From positions 19,006 through 29,146 of the forward strand of contig CP070726.1 of assembly GCA_020350865.1 (NCBI GenBank): a stretch of DNA of 10,141 bases, in the 5' to 3' direction. Below the pieces are notes generated by a model. That model ran no database searches, had not been told where the DNA came from, and was given only the letters and a program-made list of their open reading frames with translations. This document shows positions 4,752 to 10,141 of this stretch, piece after piece (position 1 is the first letter of the stretch; the number at the start of each line of letters is the position of its first letter). Origin of the DNA: Thermoplasmata archaeon. GTDB taxonomy: Archaea; Thermoplasmatota; Thermoplasmata; GCA-020350865. A program made the translations under genes and the position numbers.

Positions 4752-7700
4752 TCAACCAGCCTTGTACTTCTTGCTTTTTAGCTGATTTTTGATGCTCTTT
4801 GCCAGGTTCTTGGAAATCCCCTCCACCTGCGTCAAATCGGCGACAGAGGCCTTTCGCAGCCCCTCAAAATCGGTATAACCCGCTTCATACAGGGCCTCGG
4901 CCTTGGAGGTTCCAATGCCTGAGAGCTTTGAGAACTTCTCGATTGCATCCTCTTCAGCATGCTCTTCAACAGGCGCCTCCCCCTCTTCTTCCTCCTCCCC
5001 TTCTTCGCCCTCTCCTTCCTCCTCCTCCTCCTCATATTCCTCTTCTTCCTCCTCCCCTTCTTCGCCCTCTCCTGACACCTCCTCCTCATATTCCTCTTCT
5101 TCTTCGTCCTCGAAGACGGTTCCGCAATGAGGGCATTTTGCAGCTGAATCGCTGATGAACGCCCCGCAGGCGGGGCACATGAGCAGTGAAGCATCCGTAT
5201 CTGTGGCTTCGGCCTCCTCCCCTTCCCCCCCTTCCACACCTTCATCCCCGAGCTCTTCCTCCCCCACAGCCTTCATTTCCTCTGCCACCTTTCCCAAATC
5301 CCCCACGGCTGCAGGGCCCCTTCCTTCCTCCTTGGCTTCAACCATTTCTTCGGATGCCGTGGCGATGTTTTTCGATACCTCGTCCGAACCGCTGATGTCC
5401 AGGGCTTTGTTCAGGTTTTCCAGGGCGTTCTCATACTCACCCTTCTGACATAGAATGATGCCCTTGTTATTCAATGCGGCTGCGTTGTTCGGATTCAGGT
5501 CCAATGCCATCTCAAAGCACCGGAGGGCTGCATCGTCTTGATTAATGCTGTGCAGCAGGACGCCCTTCAGGTTCCACACGGTTTCTATGGTATCGTTGAC
5601 CTGCAAAATCCCGTCCAGGATGGATATGGCCCCTTCAGTGTTGCCTCTTTGGGCCTCGAGAAGGGCTTTTTCCACCATGAACTTGCCATCTTCTGGCCTC
5701 ACCTTCATGATTCTCTCACACAATGCGTAAGCCTCGTCGTAATTGCCCAGCTCCATATTCAGTGAAATGAGGTTGGCCAGGGTAATGGCGAACTTCTGGT
5801 CCAATTCCAGGGCGCTCTTGTAGCATGTCAGGGCGTCATCGAACTGTCTTTTGTCCCGCAGAATGTTGCCCTTCATGTTGAGCAGGTATTTGGAGTCCAC
5901 CCCCTCCTGGAGGGCTTTCTCGATACGCTCCAGGGATTCATCGAACCGCCTCAGTCCGTACAGCGCATGGGCCTCCCTCACCAGCTCAATTTCCGTCCCC
6001 GAGAACCCCATGCCCAGCTCCTTTAACTTGGCAGGCGGGGCCTCGGGCTTCGGAGCCGTCGTCGGCTCAGGTTCCGCCACAACCTCCATTTCCGTTCTTT
6101 CCTCCTCGATTTCCTGCGCAGGCTGGGCTTCTGGGGGGGCCGCCTGCTGCATGGAAGCGGCCATGGCCTCTTTGACCGCATGCTCCATGAGCCCTTCCTT
6201 TTCAACGATTAGGGCTTTCTGCTGCTCGAGGAGCTTGGTATCCTCCTCAAGGCTGGACTCCTTGTCAGCAAGCACCTTGGCCTGTCTGTCGATTTCCTCC
6301 TGCCTCCTCTTCAGCTCACCTGCGATCCTGTCCATTTCCTTCTCCTTGAGCTCGATTTGTTTTATCTTGTTCTCCACTTCGCTGTGCCGCATCTTCAGAT
6401 CATCTTCTTTTGACTGGAGTGCGGATTCCCGGGCAGACAGCCCCTCCATGGCCTTGACATGCTCCTCTTTTTCAGCCTCTTCCTTCTCCTTTTCGAAGGC
6501 CTCCAGTGTTGCCTTGAGATCCTTTTCCTTGTCTGTCAGCTGCTCCATTGTCTCTTCCAGGTTCTGACGCTCCTCCTCGATTCTGGTCCTTTCGCTTTCA
6601 AGCAGCTCTCTTTCCTTTTCGACCCCCTCCTGGTCCTGTTTCAGCCTGCTCTCCAGGCCCTGCAGTTTTTCCCTCTTCTCGGCAAGGCGTGCCTTCAGCT
6701 CCTGCTCTTTTTTGTCCAGGGCGCTCTCCTTTGAAGTCAGCTCCTTCATTGTCAGCTCCATGTTCTCCTTTTCCTTTGCAAGGGCCGCTCTTTCGGATTC
6801 GATGGTTTCCCTCTCACGGGTCATGGTCTCCTCTGCGACCTTGATGTCTTTTTCCATGGCCGAAAGCTCCTTCATCTTGCTTTCCAGGGCCTCTTTCTCA
6901 CCTTCGTAATGCTGTCCCTTCTCGGCGATCTCCTCAGCCCTGGCTGCAAGCTCCCTTTGCTCCTTTGCTATCTGATCCCTTTCTTTTTTCATGTCCTCTT
7001 CTGCCGCCTCCAGTTCCTCGCTTTTTTTGTCCAGTTCCCTTGACAGCTGCTCTAGATTCTTTCTTTCCTTTTTTATCTCCTGCATCTGGGCTTTTTGTAC
7101 ATCGGCAGGAATCTTTGGGGTCCTTGGCTCGGAAGGAGGTTTGCGCATGACGGTTTCCGTGGGTACAGGGGAAGGGGCGGACTGCGGAAAGGCTGCGGGA
7201 ACCTGGGGTACGGGCATCCTGTCCCCGCCCACATCCACCATATCCATCTTCTTAACCAGAATGCGCTCGGTCTCCCCTTTTGGCACATCCACTCGGAACT
7301 CATCGAGGCGGTCCCTGGGTATTTCGAAGAAAGCAGGGTCCAGGTCGGAATCGCCCTCCTCTGCAAAGGATTTTGCCGTCTTCTTGTGCCGCCTCTTGGC
7401 AGCTTTGAATCCCGAGTCCAGAGCGATGATGAGGTCGTAGCATGCCAGGGCCCTTGAATACTGGCCTACATTCTCCAGGGTCTTTCCCATGTTGTACAGC
7501 GCCTGGATGTGATTTTCATCAACCGTCAGAATGGATTTGAAACAGTGGTACGCGTCCTTAAAGCGCTTCAGCTCAAGCATGCTCAGCCCCTTGTTCAACC
7601 ATGCGTCCACATACCTGTTATCCAGTTTGAGGGCGTTTGTAAAGCAGTCGATTGCCTCCTCCTTTCTCTTCTGTTTCTTAAGGATTATGCCCTTGTTGTT

Positions 7701-8609
7701 CCATGCCATTTTGAAATTGGGATTGAGCCTCAAAATCTCATCGTAGCACTCCATGGCCTCATCGTATTTCTCAAGGTGGAGCAGGGTGGCGCCCTTGTTG
7801 TTCCATGCCTCGAAGAAATCCCGATGCAGCTCGATGGCCCTGTCGTAGCATTCGAGTTCCTCGTGAAACCTGCCCAGGCTGTACAGGGCTATGCCCATGC
7901 CGTACCACGCCTGTTCGTTCTCCCGGTTGTTCTCGATGGCCTTGGAGAAGGCCTCAATGGCCTCCTCGTAGCGGCGCAGGTCGTTTAAAACGATGCCCCT
8001 CATGTACCAGGCGGTGTCGTAGTTCGGCTTCTTTTGGGTGGCCCTGGTGAAGTACATCAATGCCTCGGGCAACTCCCCTCCGGCATAGGCCTTGTTCCCC
8101 GATTTCATGATGTTTTCCAGCTCGTCCACGCTGGGTAGGTACCTGCCCTTCTCCCTGCCGAGAATCTCCCTGTCCCTGTATATCATCACATCAGGCAGGA
8201 GGTGGAACTTCCTTATCAGCGCGGCAAAGGATGAGCCGTCCACCATCTCCACCTCGAATTCCTGGGCGTACCGCCTAGCATCATCCGAGAAACCGGAGGT
8301 GGTGATGTAGATCAGACCCTTGTTATCGTCCCTTTTTCTTGCAACAAAATCCTGGAGCGCCTCGGGGGCGGTGATCTCGTTTCTTCTCCCCACCCTGATA
8401 AAATAACTGGGATAGTAGGCATCCTTGATACTTCCCCCCACATTGGCCTCTATGTCCCCCTTCCACTCGTTGAAGGCCGAGGACGTTATCTCGAGGCCCA
8501 TGGACACCATGAGCTTCTGAACCAGGGCTCTGAAGGCTTCCTGCCCCATCCTGTCCACTGCCCTTATCAGCCGCAAATCGAGCTCGGAAGTCCCGCTTAC
8601 CAATCTCAT
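4752..8609 (-). CDS. 1285-residue mosaic scaffold: Mrr-like fold, TPRs, coiled coil, TPRs, zinc ribbon, HhH
   Basis: Unnamed large soluble protein. Residues 11-136 resemble the Mrr-type restriction endonuclease fold (RLIRAVDRMGQEAFRALVQKL, KGDIEANVG with D52, then YITTSGFSDDARRYA). The usual (E/Q)-x-K in the next strand is replaced by R-V-G (FIRVGRR, 70-76), so it is probably nuclease-dead. About seven TPRs follow (165-400; AWNNKGATLLHLEKYDEAMECY is typical apart from its length), then a Pro-rich linker (462-500), a coiled coil of ~310 residues (505-815), a second linker, and about six TPRs (871-1075). Next come a CPAC...CPHC zinc ribbon (C1145, C1148, C1159, C1162), a Glu-rich tract (1167-1221) and a C-terminal helix-hairpin-helix domain (1224-1280; LSGIGTSKAEALYEAG, VEGISKNLAKSI). 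TPRs bind proteins and HhH usually binds DNA. The ATG at 8609 follows a TTG at 8612; the ribosome site is weak. It is second in a three-gene operon. Confidence 0.94.
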   Translation of the reverse strand: MRLVSGTSELDLRLIRAVDRMGQEAFRALVQKLMVSMGLEITSSAFNEWKGDIEANVGGSIKDAYYPSYFIRVGRRNEITAPEALQDFVARKRDDNKGLIYITTSGFSDDARRYAQEFEVEMVDGSSFAALIRKFHLLPDVMIYRDREILGREKGRYLPSVDELENIMKSGNKAYAGGELPEALMYFTRATQKKPNYDTAWYMRGIVLNDLRRYEEAIEAFSKAIENNRENEQAWYGMGIALYSLGRFHEELECYDRAIELHRDFFEAWNNKGATLLHLEKYDEAMECYDEILRLNPNFKMAWNNKGIILKKQKRKEEAIDCFTNALKLDNRYVDAWLNKGLSMLELKRFKDAYHCFKSILTVDENHIQALYNMGKTLENVGQYSRALACYDLIIALDSGFKAAKRRHKKTAKSFAEEGDSDLDPAFFEIPRDRLDEFRVDVPKGETERILVKKMDMVDVGGDRMPVPQVPAAFPQSAPSPVPTETVMRKPPSEPRTPKIPADVQKAQMQEIKKERKNLEQLSRELDKKSEELEAAEEDMKKERDQIAKEQRELAARAEEIAEKGQHYEGEKEALESKMKELSAMEKDIKVAEETMTRERETIESERAALAKEKENMELTMKELTSKESALDKKEQELKARLAEKREKLQGLESRLKQDQEGVEKERELLESERTRIEEERQNLEETMEQLTDKEKDLKATLEAFEKEKEEAEKEEHVKAMEGLSARESALQSKEDDLKMRHSEVENKIKQIELKEKEMDRIAGELKRRQEEIDRQAKVLADKESSLEEDTKLLEQQKALIVEKEGLMEHAVKEAMAASMQQAAPPEAQPAQEIEEERTEMEVVAEPEPTTAPKPEAPPAKLKELGMGFSGTEIELVREAHALYGLRRFDESLERIEKALQEGVDSKYLLNMKGNILRDKRQFDDALTCYKSALELDQKFAITLANLISLNMELGNYDEAYALCERIMKVRPEDGKFMVEKALLEAQRGNTEGAISILDGILQVNDTIETVWNLKGVLLHSINQDDAALRCFEMALDLNPNNAAALNNKGIILCQKGEYENALENLNKALDISGSDEVSKNIATASEEMVEAKEEGRGPAAVGDLGKVAEEMKAVGEEELGDEGVEGGEGEEAEATDTDASLLMCPACGAFISDSAAKCPHCGTVFEDEEEEEYEEEVSGEGEEGEEEEEEYEEEEEEGEGEEGEEEEEGEAPVEEHAEEDAIEKFSKLSGIGTSKAEALYEAGYTDFEGLRKASVADLTQVEGISKNLAKSIKNQLKSKKYKAG
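4984..5094. repeat. 57-bp imperfect tandem duplication coding the Glu-rich tract
   Basis: Unit 4984-5040 (57 bp) is repeated as 5041-5094 (54 bp). The first 33 bases (TCTTCTTCCTCCTCCCCTTC and on through TTCGCCCTCTCCT) are identical, and both units end in CTCCTCCTCATATTCC; a 3-bp deletion and a few changes separate them. The length is a multiple of three, so the mosaic scaffold frame is kept. In protein the units read EEYEEEVSGEGEEGEEE and EEYEEEEEEGEGEEGEEE. This is likely replication slippage in a low-complexity acidic linker, and its length may vary between strains. Confidence 0.85.
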
Positions 8610-8641
8610 CAACCCGCATCAGCGTCAAGTCACATTGATTC

Positions 8642-10141
8642 TCATTTCTTTTTCATCTTCCTGAGACAGTCGTTTTTTGCCCTCAAGGCCTTCTCGAAGT
8701 TCGGCTCAAGCTTGATGGCCTTTTCGTAGCAGGAGAGCGCATCCTTGGTGCGTCTGAGTTTCTCCAGTGTCTGCCCCTTCTCGAAATAGGCCTCGACAAA
8801 ATCTGGATTCACCTCCAGGGCCTGATCAAAGCCTTTCAGTGCCTTGTACACCTTTCCTGTGTCCTGGAGGATGCGCCCCTTCTCGTACCAGGCATCTGCG
8901 TGCTTTGCATCCTTTTCGAGCACCTCCTCCACGGAACTCAGGGCATCGTTGAACCTGTTCAGGGTCTTGAGGATCTTCAGCTTGGAGCGTAAAATATCGA
9001 AATTGGAGGGCTGGATGTGCAGTGCCCCCTCGAAGACCGACAGCGCCTCGTCGTAGCGGTTGCTGCCTGCCAGCAGGTTCCCCTTGGCTGTCCAGACCTT
9101 CATCTGGGTGGGATCGATGCTCAGGGCCTTGTCCAGGCACTGCACGGCTGCACCCCATCTGCCGATGGAGGAGAAAACCATGCCCTGGAGGTACCATGCG
9201 TCGGTGTTCCATATGTTCATCTTCAGGACCTCATCCAGGGCAGTTGAAGCCTCCTTGTACTTGCCGTGGCCCATGTATATGTTGGCGATGGATATCCAGA
9301 CATCCTCCCTTGTGGCATCGTGCTTCACAGCCTCCTTGTAGCACTGGATGGCACCGCCCCATCTGTTGGTCCTGGCGAACACATCACCCTTTCTGCGCCA
9401 TGCCTCCACGTTCCCCGCATCCATGTCCAGCACCATATCCAGGGACCTGCCCGCCTCATCGTATTTACCCAGTTCATAGAGGGCAATGGCCCTGTTGAGC
9501 TCCACAGTCACATCATCTGGGGGGAGCTCCAGGCTGCCCAGGATCCAGTCGAGACATTCCACAGCCTGCTGAAACTCACCTTTTTTCATGAGCACCTTGG
9601 CCTTGTTCTTCCAGGCGAAAACGGATGTGTCGTCCATACCCACGGCCTTTTCAAAGAATTCCCCGGCCTCGTTCAGATGGTACATCCTGTCCGCAACGGT
9701 CTGAGCGCCGCTCCCAGCATCGCTCAGTGTGAAATGCAAGCAGCCCAAAAGGAGGTGCAGCCGGAAACCGGGCAGGTCGGGGTACTGCTTCTCGATCTTC
9801 TCGTAGCCCGAAACAACCCTCTCGCCCAAAGCCAGGTCCTCATCGGTGATTATGGGCAGGACCCTGGCTTCCAAATCAAGAGGCAGTCCCATGTTGATTA
9901 GGATTCTCTCATAAACCTCCACAAGTTTTTCCGCCTCACCCTCTTGCGCCTCCTCGGTCTCCGGTTTAAAATCCGGCAGCCTGACCTTGAGGCTCTGGGT
10001 GTCGAAGAACTCGAGAAAACCGCCCTTCTTCGGTTTGCCCACGCTCAATATGAAAGAACCGGAAAGTGCCAGGTCGTTTAGCACGGACGGACACATGGCC
10101 AGACTGGCACCGAGATGATGTTGGGCTATGGCCTCATCCAA
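8642..10141 (-). CDS. TPR-repeat protein (5' end beyond the right edge)
   Basis: The frame is open to the window end, so the N-terminus is missing; the first in-window codon (TTG) need not be the start. The visible 499 residues have an N-terminal part (1-150) without repeats that I do not recognise. It includes a hydrophobic stretch (CPSVLNDLALSGSFILSVGK), an acidic linker (PETEEAQEGEAEKLVEVY) and a helical segment (GFRLHLLLGCLHFTL). From about 155 to 490 there are about nine or ten TPR units with the standard W/Y-G-A pattern (AWYLQGMVFSSIGRWGAAVQ, AYFEKGQTLEKLRRTKDALS), ending in a basic RKMKKK tail. It is probably a cytoplasmic protein-protein interaction platform; no catalytic motif is visible. 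The stop is 29 bp from the ATG of the mosaic scaffold on the same strand, so the two are likely cotranscribed. Their TPRs are similar in style and may share an origin. Confidence 0.93.
   Translation of the reverse strand: MDEAIAQHHLGASLAMCPSVLNDLALSGSFILSVGKPKKGGFLEFFDTQSLKVRLPDFKPETEEAQEGEAEKLVEVYERILINMGLPLDLEARVLPIITDEDLALGERVVSGYEKIEKQYPDLPGFRLHLLLGCLHFTLSDAGSGAQTVADRMYHLNEAGEFFEKAVGMDDTSVFAWKNKAKVLMKKGEFQQAVECLDWILGSLELPPDDVTVELNRAIALYELGKYDEAGRSLDMVLDMDAGNVEAWRRKGDVFARTNRWGGAIQCYKEAVKHDATREDVWISIANIYMGHGKYKEASTALDEVLKMNIWNTDAWYLQGMVFSSIGRWGAAVQCLDKALSIDPTQMKVWTAKGNLLAGSNRYDEALSVFEGALHIQPSNFDILRSKLKILKTLNRFNDALSSVEEVLEKDAKHADAWYEKGRILQDTGKVYKALKGFDQALEVNPDFVEAYFEKGQTLEKLRRTKDALSCYEKAIKLEPNFEKALRAKNDCLRKMKKK

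Noticed and set aside
4723..4755. TTG start of the GTPase overlapping the scaffold stop
   Set aside because: The overlap would allow translational coupling, but the ATG at 4722 has a GGTGA ribosome site at normal distance and gives a Ras-family N-terminus.
4903..5130. A plus-strand Ser/Pro-rich open frame
   Set aside because: It is the complement of the Glu codons (GAG/GAA) in the acidic tract of the mosaic scaffold; the composition is a by-product.
5851..6567. A 238-residue plus-strand Ser-rich frame
   Set aside because: It is antisense to the E/K-rich coiled coil and shows the same artefact of reading Glu and Lys codons backwards.
1..10141. CRISPR arrays, tRNA/rRNA genes, insertion sequences, att sites
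   Set aside because: No spaced direct repeats, no cloverleaf-like or rRNA sequence, no transposase or terminal inverted repeats; the gaps between genes are short (at most 142 bp).

Overview
The window looks archaeal, most likely from a euryarchaeon of the Thermoplasmata/Thermoplasmatota kind. The supporting evidence is an archaeal-type asparaginyl-tRNA synthetase of about 437 residues, AT-rich TATA-like boxes at the expected distance upstream of starts, T-rich sequence directly after a stop codon, short GGTGA/AGGAG-type ribosome sites, a small zinc-ribbon protein of the MTH1184 (DUF1922-like) type, a NikR repressor and a Rab-like small GTPase. Only the archaeal assignment is well supported; the Thermoplasmata placement is an impression from protein style.

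Left part (1-2132). A zinc-ribbon gene runs off the left edge on the minus strand. It is divergent from asnS across a 68-bp gap with a palindromic TATA-like element. asnS ends in a T-run and is followed, after its own promoter, by an unrecognised 125-residue protein.

Middle part (2133-3842). On the minus strand there is a single-pass membrane protein with a cytoplasmic domain that I read as longin/roadblock-like, then nikR. nikR is divergent from a plus-strand gene for a Cys-rich DUF6125-like protein, and the two share a compact overlapping promoter region.

Right part (3874-10141). This is one minus-strand transcription unit entering from beyond the right edge. A TPR protein (5' end missing) is followed after 29 bp by a 1285-residue mosaic scaffold, and after another 29 bp by a Rab-like GTPase with a 110-residue C-terminal extension. 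The mosaic is: degenerate Mrr-like nuclease fold, TPRs, long coiled coil, TPRs, zinc ribbon, Glu-rich tract, helix-hairpin-helix.

The most interesting reading is a eukaryote-like GTPase/scaffold module. It combines a small GTPase, two large TPR platforms (one with likely nucleic-acid-binding ends) and, nearby, a membrane-anchored longin/roadblock-like protein of the class known elsewhere to serve as GTPase platforms. The operon structure is seen directly. The functional link between the parts, and especially to the longin-like gene, is inference.
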